From NCBI RefSeq assembly GCF_965279545.1, contig NZ_OZ257250.1, positions 1,240,001 through 1,304,000 of the forward strand: a DNA stretch of 64,000 nucleotides, given 5' to 3'. Positions 36,867 through 45,143 of this stretch are shown piece after piece. Made by a program: the position numbers and the translations under genes. Within the stretch, counting starts at the first letter, position 1. Each line of letters begins with the position of its first letter. This DNA comes from Methylibium sp965279545. GTDB taxonomy: Bacteria > Pseudomonadota > Gammaproteobacteria > Burkholderiales > Burkholderiaceae_C. The notes under the pieces are model-generated. The model saw only the letters and a program-made list of their open reading frames with translations, was not told the DNA's origin and did not search any database.

Positions 36867-39098
36867 TCAGGTGCGCGTCGCGCTGCGCTGTACGGGGTAG
36901 CGCACGCCGTCGGCCGGCAACGTCGTCGATACCCGTCTGAGCGGCAGCTGACGGAGCACGCGCGGTGCTGCCGACGGGCTCGACGCCTGCATCACGATGC
37001 GTATCGCGGCCAGGTCGCTGTGGGACAGTCCGCCGGTGGCCACCGTCTGCGGCAATACCGCGACGCCGGTGGCCACCGCCAGGCCGATCGTGGCGAGCGC
37101 CCGGCGTTGCCAACCGGCCGCGCCGCCCGCGAGCACCACGCCGTGCCCGGTGTGGGCCGGCGCCGGCACGCTGATCGGGCGCAGACCGGCGTATCGCCAC
37201 GCGGCCTGCAGCACCGCCGGTGCCCGCGTCTCTTCGGGAATCAGCAGCCAGCCACGCCGGCGCCACGCCTGCCCGAACTCGCTGCGGCTGGTCATCACGG
37301 CCAGCGGCACCGCCAGCATCAGCGGCAGCGCCAGCGGCAGGACGCGCCAGGCTTCGCCGGGCTGGCCGGCGAGCCACCAGGCGGTGGCGGCAGCGACGAT
37401 CGTGCCGGTCACGCCGAAACGGCCGACCGCCTCGCGCCAGCCCACGGCCGTGGTTTCACGCGAGGGCGATTTCCAGTTCAGCTTGAGCCCCGTCAGCGCG
37501 CCCAGCACGAAGATCGAGTGGGCCACCATGCGCACCGGCGCCTGCAGCGCCGACATCAGCGCTTCGAGCAGGGCGCTAACGACCAGCATCTGGCGCCCGC
37601 CGTAGCCCGCTTCCTGCCGGCGCTGGAACACCAGCAGCACCGCCAGCACCCGCGGCAGCAGCAGCAGCGCGAGCGTCGCACCCCACAGCAGCAGCTGCGC
37701 GAGCGGCAGCCCGGCACCGTCGGTGGCCGCCTGCAGCCCGTCGCCGGCCAGCCATGGCAGCACGCCGAGCAGCACGAAGGCCAGCCAGATGGGGGAGGCC
37801 ACATAGGACATCGCACCGGTCACGAACATCGCCCGGTGCACGCCGGCGAAGCCCGGCTCGGCCACCAGCCGCGCGTTCTGCAGATTGCCCTGGCACCAGC
37901 GGCGGTCGCGCGTCAGCTCGTCGATCAGGTGCGGCGGCGCCTGCTCGTAACTGCCGTCGAGCTCGGGCAACAGCCAGACTTCGTAGCCGGCGCGGCGCAT
38001 CAGCGCCGCCTCGACGAAGTCGTGCGACAGGATCTCGCCGCTCAGGCCGCCGCGGCCCGGCAGCTTGGCCAGCGCGCAGTGCTTCATGAAGGGCTCGACG
38101 CGCAGGATCGCGTTGTGGCCCCAGTAGTGCGACTCGCCGAGCTGCCAGTAGCGCAGGCCGGCCGTGAACAGCGGGCCGGTCACGCGGCCGGAGAACTGCT
38201 GCAGGCGGGCGTGCAGCGAGTCATGGCCGCAGGAGCGCGGCGCGGTCTGGATGATGCCGGCCTTGGGCTGTGCCTCCATCAGCCGCACCAGGGTCAGCAG
38301 GGCTTCGCCGCTCATCACGCTGTCGGCGTCGAGCACCACCATGTAGCGGTAGGCGCGGCCCCAGCGGCGGCAGAAGTCGGCCACGTTGCCGGCCTTGCGC
38401 TTGGTGCGACGCTGGCGCCAGCGGTAGAAGATGCGGCTGCTGTCGTAGCCGTCGGCCGCCAGCGCATCGCGCAGGCCGCGCCAGGCGGCCAGCTCGGCGT
38501 CGCGCAGGGCGAGGTCGCCGGTGTCCGACAGCATGTAGACGTCGAAGCGGTCGAAGGAGCCGGCGCGCGACAACGACTCGACGGTGGCGCGCAGGCCGGC
38601 CACGACGGTGGCGATGTCCTCGTTGCAGATCGGCATGACGATGGCCGTGCGCGCGTCTTCGGCGATCGGGTGGGCGGCCACGGCCTCGGGCGTCATGGCG
38701 TGGCGGTCGCCGCGGCGCAGGCTCACGTAGCCCATCACGGCGGTCACGCAGCCGGCCGCCACCCAGGCGAACAGCAGCGCGAACAAGGCCGTCTGCAGCA
38801 GGGCCCACGGGCCGGTGTTGCCGGGGCCGGATGCACTGTCGAGCACCGCGGTGGCCAGGCCGGCGCTGCCCATCACCAGCGCAAGCAGCAGGCGCCGGCG
38901 CTCGCCCGCCGCGGCGAGCCACGGGGGCACTGCATGGCTTGCTGCACCCCCCCGGCCCGGTGCCGTGAACAGGCGACCCAGGCCAGCCAGCATCCCGGTC
39001 CAGGGCACCGGCGTCATGCTGCCGCGACGGACCGGGGGCGCTGTTTCGGTGCGCTCCGGCGTGGGGCGTGAAGCGGTCGGGAGGGATGTGGTGTTCAT
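36867..39098 (-). CDS. opgH: Glucans biosynthesis glucosyltransferase H (OpgH/MdoH)
   Basis: Inner-membrane GT2 glucosyltransferase that makes the beta-1,2 glucan backbone from UDP-glucose, 743 aa, about 100 residues shorter than E. coli OpgH, mostly at the termini. Catalytic parts: MVVLDADSVMSG (DxD-type), and the acceptor region HDFVEAALMRRAGYEVWLLPE plus DRRWCQGNLQN, the (Q/R)xxRW-like motif. About eight hydrophobic segments flank the catalytic domain. It overlaps opgG by 4 bases (ATGA, 39095-39098), the usual opgGH arrangement. Confidence 0.94.
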   Translation of the reverse strand: MNTTSLPTASRPTPERTETAPPVRRGSMTPVPWTGMLAGLGRLFTAPGRGGAASHAVPPWLAAAGERRRLLLALVMGSAGLATAVLDSASGPGNTGPWALLQTALFALLFAWVAAGCVTAVMGYVSLRRGDRHAMTPEAVAAHPIAEDARTAIVMPICNEDIATVVAGLRATVESLSRAGSFDRFDVYMLSDTGDLALRDAELAAWRGLRDALAADGYDSSRIFYRWRQRRTKRKAGNVADFCRRWGRAYRYMVVLDADSVMSGEALLTLVRLMEAQPKAGIIQTAPRSCGHDSLHARLQQFSGRVTGPLFTAGLRYWQLGESHYWGHNAILRVEPFMKHCALAKLPGRGGLSGEILSHDFVEAALMRRAGYEVWLLPELDGSYEQAPPHLIDELTRDRRWCQGNLQNARLVAEPGFAGVHRAMFVTGAMSYVASPIWLAFVLLGVLPWLAGDGLQAATDGAGLPLAQLLLWGATLALLLLPRVLAVLLVFQRRQEAGYGGRQMLVVSALLEALMSALQAPVRMVAHSIFVLGALTGLKLNWKSPSRETTAVGWREAVGRFGVTGTIVAAATAWWLAGQPGEAWRVLPLALPLMLAVPLAVMTSRSEFGQAWRRRGWLLIPEETRAPAVLQAAWRYAGLRPISVPAPAHTGHGVVLAGGAAGWQRRALATIGLAVATGVAVLPQTVATGGLSHSDLAAIRIVMQASSPSAAPRVLRQLPLRRVSTTLPADGVRYPVQRSATRT

Positions 39099-40666
39099 TC
39101 CGGGGGCAGGGCGTAGGTCCATGTTTCGGTGAGCACGTTGGCGCCGTCCTTCAAGAGAGCTCGCAGCTCGAGTGGCTGCTGGGCATCGAGACGCTGAACC
39201 TTCAGGTTCAGCCGCCATCCCTTGGTGGCCGGGTTGCGGTAGACGTTCGCTAGCAAGACGCGTGCGTTGTCACTCGATGTGACAAACGCCTGGGGAGCGG
39301 CTGCGGCGGACAGCGCGTCGAGCGCACCGCCGGCGTAGTCGATGTGGAACTGCAACTCGCCGGCCTGAGGCTTTTCGAGGCCGCGGCCCAGGCGCGACTG
39401 CAGCACCCGGCCGTGCGGCGGCTGCTGCTGCGCCTGGCCCTGCCAGTGCATCGTGTAGGCCAGTGCGAGCGGCTGGCCCGCCGCCGGCAGCTGCGCTGGC
39501 ACCCAGTAGGCCACGACGTTGTCGTTGGTCTCGTCGGGCGTGTGGAACTGCATCAGCTCGACGCGTCCCGGCCCCCAGTCGCCCTGCGGCCTGATCCACA
39601 CGCTCGGGCGGTGGTCGTAACGGGCCTCGGGGTCTTCGTAGCTGGCGAAGGCACGGTCGCGCTGCATCAGGCCGAAGCCGCGCAGCCGCTGCACCGCGAA
39701 GCTGGTCGTGAACGGCCGGGGCGGGTTCAGCAGGGGGCGCCAGAGCCATTCGCCATCGCCGGTTTCGATCTGCAGACCGTCGGCGTCGTGCACCTCGGGC
39801 CGGAAGTCGCCCAGCGCCTGCAGCGGCTGAGGCTGGTTCTCGCCGCCGAGGAACATGCTGGTCAGCGGGGCGATGCCCAGCGTCGTGACCGCACCGCGCA
39901 GGTAGAGCTTCGCCTGCACCGAGATCTCGGTGGCGCTGCCCGGTTGGAGCACGAAGCGGTAGGCGCCGGTGATCCGAGGGCCGTTGAGCAAGGCATAGAC
40001 CGTCAGCGTTCGCGCGCCGCGGACGGGCCGTTCGATCCAGAACGCCTCGAAGGCGGGGAACTCCTCGCCGGTGCCGCCGACCGTGTCGATCGCCACGCCG
40101 CGGGCCGACGTGCCGTAGTGCTGGTCGGCGCCGACCGCGCGCAGATAGCTGGCGCCCAGGAAGACGATGAACTCGTCCTTGTAGCCCGGCCGGTTGAGCG
40201 CATAGTGCACGCGAAAACCGGCCACCTCGGCATGGACCTGACCGGCGACGGCCGGGGCGGCGGCACCGTAGTCGAAGGCGCTGGTCGGCACGAGCAAGGG
40301 CTGCTCGCGGCCCTGGACCAGTTCGTTCACCCGCACCGCACGGGTGTAGCCGCCACCGACGTGGAAGAACTGCAACTCGAACGGCAGTCCGGCCTTACGC
40401 CACCACGCAGCCTGCGGTCGGAAGCGGATGGCGCGGTAGTCGTCGTAGCCCAGCGCGGCGAGCCGGGAGTTCGTGCTCGTCTCGGGCGCGCGATATGGCG
40501 TGGCGGCCAGCGCGCGGGCGCGTTCGGCGAGCGTGTCGAGGTCGAAGGCCGCATGCGCCTTGCCGCCGACCCACAGGCCCGCGGCGGCAAAGCCCATCAG
40601 CAATGACCGCGCCCAGGAGCCGGTCGCGGCGTGACGAGAGGGGCAGGACGCAGAAAGAGAGCTCAC
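39095..40666 (-). CDS. opgG: Glucan biosynthesis protein G, periplasmic (OpgG/MdoG)
   Basis: Periplasmic OpgG, needed for glucan branching, 523 aa. Conserved blocks parallel OpgD: YRAIRFRPQAAWW, LQFFHVGGGYTRAV, FLGASYLRAVGADQHYG, GIAPLTSMFLGGEN, RPEVHDADGLQIETG and RGFGLMQRDR. I start at the GTG 40664-40666, which gives a Sec-type signal: basic n-region, LLMGFAAAGLW core and AHA cleavage site. An ATG at 40597 would leave too short a signal. The 195-bp gap to the patatin gene should contain its promoter. Confidence 0.93.
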   Translation of the reverse strand: MSSLSASCPSRHAATGSWARSLLMGFAAAGLWVGGKAHAAFDLDTLAERARALAATPYRAPETSTNSRLAALGYDDYRAIRFRPQAAWWRKAGLPFELQFFHVGGGYTRAVRVNELVQGREQPLLVPTSAFDYGAAAPAVAGQVHAEVAGFRVHYALNRPGYKDEFIVFLGASYLRAVGADQHYGTSARGVAIDTVGGTGEEFPAFEAFWIERPVRGARTLTVYALLNGPRITGAYRFVLQPGSATEISVQAKLYLRGAVTTLGIAPLTSMFLGGENQPQPLQALGDFRPEVHDADGLQIETGDGEWLWRPLLNPPRPFTTSFAVQRLRGFGLMQRDRAFASYEDPEARYDHRPSVWIRPQGDWGPGRVELMQFHTPDETNDNVVAYWVPAQLPAAGQPLALAYTMHWQGQAQQQPPHGRVLQSRLGRGLEKPQAGELQFHIDYAGGALDALSAAAAPQAFVTSSDNARVLLANVYRNPATKGWRLNLKVQRLDAQQPLELRALLKDGANVLTETWTYALPPE

Positions 40667-40861
40667 CTTGCTTTTGTCGATCTTGAGTATTGGTGCGGTG
40701 CGGCAGGATTGTTGCGCGGAGTGCCCCGACCTTGCAGTTCCCAGGCTCGACTTCTTGTCAGCACATGTTCGCGACACGTTCCCAGCCGCACCATCGGCCG
40801 CGGCCTGCTTCGCCTGTAGGCCGGCGCCTACACGGTGAACACCCCCGGGTAGTATCGGCCG

Positions 40862-41971
40862 ATGCCGACACCCGCCTTGCGCGTCTATGCAGGCCGCAGC
40901 GCCCGTGCCCATCTGGCGGAGCACGGTCTGCGGCCTCGGGACGTGCGGGTCATCGCTGGCGCCGCCGGCGGGCCGAAAGGGCTGGTGCTGGGCGCGCTGG
41001 ATCGCTACCTGTTCGGCCACTGGCTGCCGGGCAGCCGCCAGACCATCCACCTGGCCGGCGCCTCGATCGGTGCATGGCGCATGGCGACGGCGGCACTCGC
41101 CGACCCGTGTGCCGGATTCGAGCGGCTGACGCGCGACTACATCGGCCAGAGCTACCAGCTCGAACCGGGCCGCACGCTGCCGACGGCCGCCCAGGTGAGC
41201 CGCGAGTTCGAGCAGGAACTGCGCGACTTCTTCGACGGTCAGGTCGACGCGCTGCTGGCCCACCCGCGCTACCGTCTGCACATCGTCACGTCGCGCGGGC
41301 GCCACGTGCTCGGGCGCGAGGGCGCGGTGCGCACGCCGCTGGGCTACGCCGGTGCGCTGCTGAGCAATGCGCTCAGCCGCCGCACGCTCGGCGCCTGGCT
41401 CGAGCGAGTGGTGTTCTCGGCGCCCGGCGAAGTCTTGCCGGTCGACCTGAGCGACCTGCGCCACCGGCAGGTTCAGCTGACTGCGGAGAACTTCCGGCCG
41501 GCGCTGCTCGCCTCGTGTTCGATCCCGTTCGCGCTGAAGGCGGTACACGACATCCCCGGTGCGCCCCCCGGGGCCTACTGGGACGGCGGCATCACCGACT
41601 ACCACCTGCACTGGAACTACCCGTCGATCAACCGTGCCGCGACGGCGGGAGAAGATGCCGCGATGGGGCTGGTCGTCTACCCGCATTTCCAGAAGGCGGT
41701 GGTGCCCGGCTGGCTCGACAAGGCTCTGCGGCACCGCCACCGCACGACGCCTTTTCTCGACAACGTGGTCGTGCTGGCGCCCGACCCGGCCTGGGTGCGC
41801 ACGCTGCCCAACGGCAAGCTGCCCGACCGCAGCGATTTCAAGCACTACGCCACCGACCTGGCCGGGCGCATGGCGGTGTGGCGGCGCGCGGTGAGCGAGA
41901 GCGAGCGGCTGGCCGACGAACTGGCCACGGCGGTGGCCGCCGGGCCGGGCCTCGCCGTCGAGCCGCTCTGA
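40862..41971 (+). CDS. Patatin-like phospholipase
   Basis: Predicted serine lipase/acylhydrolase of the patatin family, 369 aa. The oxyanion loop GAAGGPKG (near residue 37) is followed by the nucleophile S68 in GASIGAW (GxSxG) and the catalytic Asp D241 in WDGGITD (DGG), giving a Ser-Asp dyad. There is no signal peptide. It has the family-typical long C-terminal part with HYATDLAGRM. A TAGTAT hexamer (40850-40855) just before the ATG might be a -10 box, which would make a nearly leaderless message. Divergent from opgGH. Confidence 0.88.
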   Translation: MPTPALRVYAGRSARAHLAEHGLRPRDVRVIAGAAGGPKGLVLGALDRYLFGHWLPGSRQTIHLAGASIGAWRMATAALADPCAGFERLTRDYIGQSYQLEPGRTLPTAAQVSREFEQELRDFFDGQVDALLAHPRYRLHIVTSRGRHVLGREGAVRTPLGYAGALLSNALSRRTLGAWLERVVFSAPGEVLPVDLSDLRHRQVQLTAENFRPALLASCSIPFALKAVHDIPGAPPGAYWDGGITDYHLHWNYPSINRAATAGEDAAMGLVVYPHFQKAVVPGWLDKALRHRHRTTPFLDNVVVLAPDPAWVRTLPNGKLPDRSDFKHYATDLAGRMAVWRRAVSESERLADELATAVAAGPGLAVEPL

Positions 41972-42004
41972 CGCTGCCGGGGCGTGGAGCGCCACAATCG
42001 CGAC

Positions 42005-42262
42005 ATGCCCCTGAACGACCCGCTGCCTGCCTTGCCCGAGATAGTGCGGGGCACTTATGTCCACTACAAGGGGGCGCGCTACGAAGTCCTCGGCGTCGTG
42101 CGGCACAGCGAAACGCTGGAGCCGCTGGTGCTCTACCGGCCGCTGTACGGTGAACGCGGCCTGTGGGTGCGGCCGTTCTCGATGTTCACCGAGACGTTGA
42201 CGGTCGACGGTGCGCTGCGTCCGCGCTTCGCCTTCGAGCATGGCGGTACCGCGATCGACTGA
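42005..42262 (+). CDS. DUF1653 protein
   Basis: 85 aa protein of the DUF1653 family, a small SH3-like domain of unknown function. The family pattern GTYVHYKGARYEVLGVVRHSETLEPLVLY is clear, as is RPFSMFTETL near the end. I start at ATG 42005; an in-frame start at 41984 adds seven residues without support. It is 33 bases downstream of the patatin gene in the same direction. Confidence 0.85.
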   Translation: MPLNDPLPALPEIVRGTYVHYKGARYEVLGVVRHSETLEPLVLYRPLYGERGLWVRPFSMFTETLTVDGALRPRFAFEHGGTAID

Positions 42263-42403
42263 AGCTCGCCCGAGGACGGGCGGGGCCGGTCGACGGCTTG
42301 ATGCGGCCGCTGTCCTGTCTTTACCTGCCAGCAATCAACGCAGTCGGCCGCGTCGCGTTGTCTGAAGGGTGCGTCCCTGTTCGGGCCGCTCAGGAGAACG
42401 TCG

Positions 42404-42670
42404 ATGCCGAGCCCTCGTCTGTTGTTGCGCCACGCCAGGTTCGCGGTGCTGCTGGCGCCTGCCTTGCTGGGCGGCTGCTATGTCGTACCGGTCGTGCCGG
42501 TTCCACGACCGGTCTATGGTCCGGGCTATCACAGGCCGTACCCAGGGCCCTACTACCGAGGCTATTACCGCGTCGGCGAGGCATTGCCCTTTGCGACGAC
42601 CGCGGCGGCAGACGGCAGCGCTGCGGGAGCACAGCCGACTCACATCGAGGTGGCCAGCATCTCGCGGTAG
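42404..42670 (+). CDS. Small lipoprotein, Tyr/Pro-rich, unknown function
   Basis: 88 aa. N-terminal signal with lipobox LLGGC at residues 21-25, so the mature protein starts at C25 and is lipidated. It is followed by a run rich in Val, Pro, Tyr and Gly (residues about 26-56, with PGYHRPYPGPYYRGYY) and a short Ala/Ser-rich tail. No family recognised beyond generic small lipoproteins. The 141 bases upstream hold no gene. It lies 30 bases before the esterase gene. Confidence 0.65.
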   Translation: MPSPRLLLRHARFAVLLAPALLGGCYVVPVVPVPRPVYGPGYHRPYPGPYYRGYYRVGEALPFATTAAADGSAAGAQPTHIEVASISR

Positions 42671-42700
42671 TTTCGGCGGCTGCCGGTATGCTCGCGCTCG

Positions 42701-43660
42701 ATGTACGCCGCTCTTCAGCCGCCCCAGCACGGGCTGACCCCCACGATGCGCGACGTGCTCGATCGCATGCGCCGTGCCGGCCGCCCGCCGTTGCACACGC
42801 TGAGCGTCGGCGATGCGCGCGAGGCCTACCGCGCCGGCGCCGAGATCCTCGACCTGCCGCGTGCCGCGCTGGAGCGGGTCGAAGACCTGCAACTTCCCGC
42901 CCGCGACGGCTGCCGCATGCCGGCGCGCCTGTACGCGCCGAGCCGGGCCCGCCTGCCGGTGCTGCTGTACCTGCATGGCGGGGGCTTCACGATCGGCAAC
43001 CTCGACACCCATGACAGCCTGTGTCGTCAGCTCGCGCTGCAAGGGGACGCGGCGGTGCTCTCCCTGGACTACCGGCTCGCACCGGAGCACCGCTTTCCGG
43101 CCGCGGTCGACGATGCCTGGGATGCCCTGCAGTGGCTGGCGCGCGAGGGCAGTGCGGCGCTGGGCCTCGACGCCACCCGCCTCGCGATCGGCGGCGACAG
43201 CGCCGGCGGCACCCTGTCCGCGGTGTGCGCACTGCTCGCGCGCGACGCCCGGCTGCCGCTGGCGCTGCAACTGCTGTTCTACCCGGGCACGGCGGCCCGC
43301 CAGGACAGCGATTCGCACCGCCGCTTTGCCGAAGGCGTGCTGCTCGCACGGCCGCTGATCGACTGGTTCTTCGGCCACTACATCCCGCCCGGGCAACGCG
43401 AGGACTGGCGTTTCGCGCCACTGCTCGCGCCCGATCACGCCGGGGTGGCGCCGGCCTGGATTGGCCTGGCGGAATGCGACCCGCTGGTCGACGAAGGCAT
43501 CGCCTACGGCGATGTGCTGCGGGCCGCGGGCGTGCCGGTGCAGCTGGAGCTGTGGCGCGGCGTGGTCCACGATTTCATCAAGATGGGGCGGGTCGTGCCC
43601 GAGGCACGGATCGCACATGCCGCCGCCGGCCGGGCCCTGAAGGAGGCCTTCTCACCATGA
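42701..43660 (+). CDS. Alpha/beta-hydrolase, HSL-type esterase/lipase
   Basis: Hormone-sensitive-lipase-like carboxylesterase, 319 aa. Oxyanion motif HGGGF at residues 92-96, nucleophile S167 in GGDSAGG, acid in the ECDPLVDEG region and the catalytic His in VVHDFIK near the C-terminus. Short N-terminal cap. Cytoplasmic by sequence. It overlaps the next gene by 4 bases (ATGA at 43657-43660), so it is co-translated with the thioesterase-acetyltransferase fusion. Confidence 0.92.
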   Translation: MYAALQPPQHGLTPTMRDVLDRMRRAGRPPLHTLSVGDAREAYRAGAEILDLPRAALERVEDLQLPARDGCRMPARLYAPSRARLPVLLYLHGGGFTIGNLDTHDSLCRQLALQGDAAVLSLDYRLAPEHRFPAAVDDAWDALQWLAREGSAALGLDATRLAIGGDSAGGTLSAVCALLARDARLPLALQLLFYPGTAARQDSDSHRRFAEGVLLARPLIDWFFGHYIPPGQREDWRFAPLLAPDHAGVAPAWIGLAECDPLVDEGIAYGDVLRAAGVPVQLELWRGVVHDFIKMGRVVPEARIAHAAAGRALKEAFSP

Positions 43661-44520
43661 CGCTCCAGCGCAGCGATTTCCGCCACCTTCACGCACTGAG
43701 GGTGCGCTGGGCCGAGGTGGACATGCAGCAGATCGTGTTCAACGCCCACTACCTGATGTACTTCGACACGGCGCTGGCCGACTACTGGCGTGCGCTGGCC
43801 TTGCCCTATGTCGAGTCGATGCAGCACTTCGGCGGCGACCTGTACCTGCGCAAGGCGACGCTGGACTATCAGGCTTCGGCCCGCTACGACGACGTGCTCG
43901 ACATCGGCATCCGCTGCACCCGCATCCGCAGCTCGTCGCTGCTGTTCCACGGCGTGGTGCTGCGCGGCAAGGAACTGCTGGTCAGCGGCGAGCTGGTCTA
44001 TGTGTTCGCCGACCCGGCCACGCAGACCAGCCGGCCGGTGCCGGCACCGCTGCGCGCGATGCTGGAGGGCTTCGAGGCCGGCCAGGTCATGCTCGAGGTC
44101 CGCACCGGCGACTGGGCGACACTGGGCGAGCCGGCGCGTTCGATCCGCTCCGAGGTCTTCGTCGAGGAGCAGCGCATCCCGGCCGCCATGGAATGGGACG
44201 AGGCTGACGCCGGTGCCATGCATGCGGTGGCCTACAACCGCATCGGTGTCCCGCTGGCGACCGGCCGGCTGGTGGTGCAGGCGCCCGGCGTGGCCCGCAT
44301 CGGCCGCATGGCGGTGCGCCGGCCGCTGCGCGGCGGCCGGGCAGGGCGCTCGGTGCTGGAGGCGCTGATCGCGCTGGCCGCCCGGCGCGGCGACCGCGAG
44401 ATCGTGCTCAGTGCCCAGCTCTCGGCCGTGCCTTTCTACGCCCGCGCCGGCTTCACGCAGCGCGGGCCGGGCTTCGACGATGCGGGCATTCCGCATGTCG
44501 AGATGCGCCGCAGCCTGTAG
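43657..44520 (+). CDS. Fusion: YbgC-type acyl-CoA thioesterase + GNAT (ElaA-like) acetyltransferase
   Basis: 287 aa with two domains. Residues about 1-140 are a 4-hydroxybenzoyl-CoA/YbgC hotdog domain: RWAEVDMQQIVFNAHYLMYFD with the catalytic Asp, followed by FADPATQTSRPVP. Residues about 148-287 are a GNAT domain of the ElaA type: IRSEVFVEEQRIPAAMEWDE, the acetyl-CoA binding VRRPLRGGRAGRSVLEAL, and VPFYARAGF near the end. The frame is continuous with no stop or shift between the domains. Nature of the acceptor is unknown. A hairpin follows the stop. Confidence 0.85.
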   Translation: MTLQRSDFRHLHALRVRWAEVDMQQIVFNAHYLMYFDTALADYWRALALPYVESMQHFGGDLYLRKATLDYQASARYDDVLDIGIRCTRIRSSSLLFHGVVLRGKELLVSGELVYVFADPATQTSRPVPAPLRAMLEGFEAGQVMLEVRTGDWATLGEPARSIRSEVFVEEQRIPAAMEWDEADAGAMHAVAYNRIGVPLATGRLVVQAPGVARIGRMAVRRPLRGGRAGRSVLEALIALAARRGDREIVLSAQLSAVPFYARAGFTQRGPGFDDAGIPHVEMRRSL

Positions 44521-44521
44521 C

Positions 44522-44540
44522 GCGCCGGCATCGCCGGCGC
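44522..44540 (+). terminator. 8-bp hairpin after the fusion gene, possible terminator
   Basis: Perfect stem GCGCCGGC (44522-44529) and GCCGGCGC (44533-44540) with an ATC loop, one base after the stop codon, followed only by TTGG. Stable stem but poor T-run. Confidence 0.4.
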
Positions 44541-44595
44541 TTGGTGCGGCCGGCAGCGCGAGGCATCATGCCGGAATGATGACGAGGCAGCCCCG

Positions 44596-45102
44596 ATGAG
44601 CACCGCAAGCGACGCACTGTTCAAGAAACTGGCCAACGATCTGGGCGTGGAGTTCTCCGAGGAGATCCGCGCGGTGCCGCACTACGAGGTGTCGGTCGAG
44701 CATGACGGCATCCTGTACGTCAGCGGCCAGATCCCGCGCATCCGCGGCGCTGTCGCGGTGGCCGGGCGGGTCGGCGCGGAAATCTCGCGCGAGGAGGCCC
44801 GCCACGCGGCTCGCATCTGCGTCGTGAAGGCACTGGCCATCGTGCGCCAGGCCGCCGGCGGCGACTTGAGCCGGGTGAAACAGATCCTGCGCATGACGGT
44901 CTACGTGCAGAGCGCGCCGAACTTCACCGAGCACAGCGAGGTGGCCGACGCCGCCTCCGACATCCTCTACACGGTGTTCCAGCCCGGCGGCGGACACACC
45001 CGCACCACGGTCGGCGTGGCCCAGCTGCCCAAGAACGCGGCGGTCGAGATCGACATGATCGTCGCGCTGGGCGACCGCGAGGCGGGCAGCAGCACGTTCT
45101 GA
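44596..45102 (+). CDS. RidA/YjgF/YER057c family protein
   Basis: 168 aa protein of the RidA superfamily, longer than canonical RidA (about 128 aa) because of a 35-residue N-terminal part (MSTASDALFKKLANDLGV). The core shows ILYVSGQIP, KALAIVRQAAGGDLSRVKQILRMTVYVQS, and HTRTTVGVAQLPKNAAVEIDMIVAL. The arginine of the LR-type active site (HTRT) is present. The longer form belongs to the subgroup whose imine-deaminase activity is not settled. A GAGGCAGCCCCG site precedes the ATG. Confidence 0.88.
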   Translation: MSTASDALFKKLANDLGVEFSEEIRAVPHYEVSVEHDGILYVSGQIPRIRGAVAVAGRVGAEISREEARHAARICVVKALAIVRQAAGGDLSRVKQILRMTVYVQSAPNFTEHSEVADAASDILYTVFQPGGGHTRTTVGVAQLPKNAAVEIDMIVALGDREAGSSTF

Positions 45103-45143
45103 GCGGCCGGGGTCGGCCGTGCCCTGTCGGGCGGCGGCGCGGC

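Noticed and set aside
43657..44520. Frameshift or sequencing join making the thioesterase and GNAT look fused
   Set aside because: The frame is open across the junction, both domains show intact motifs, and the linker has normal composition.
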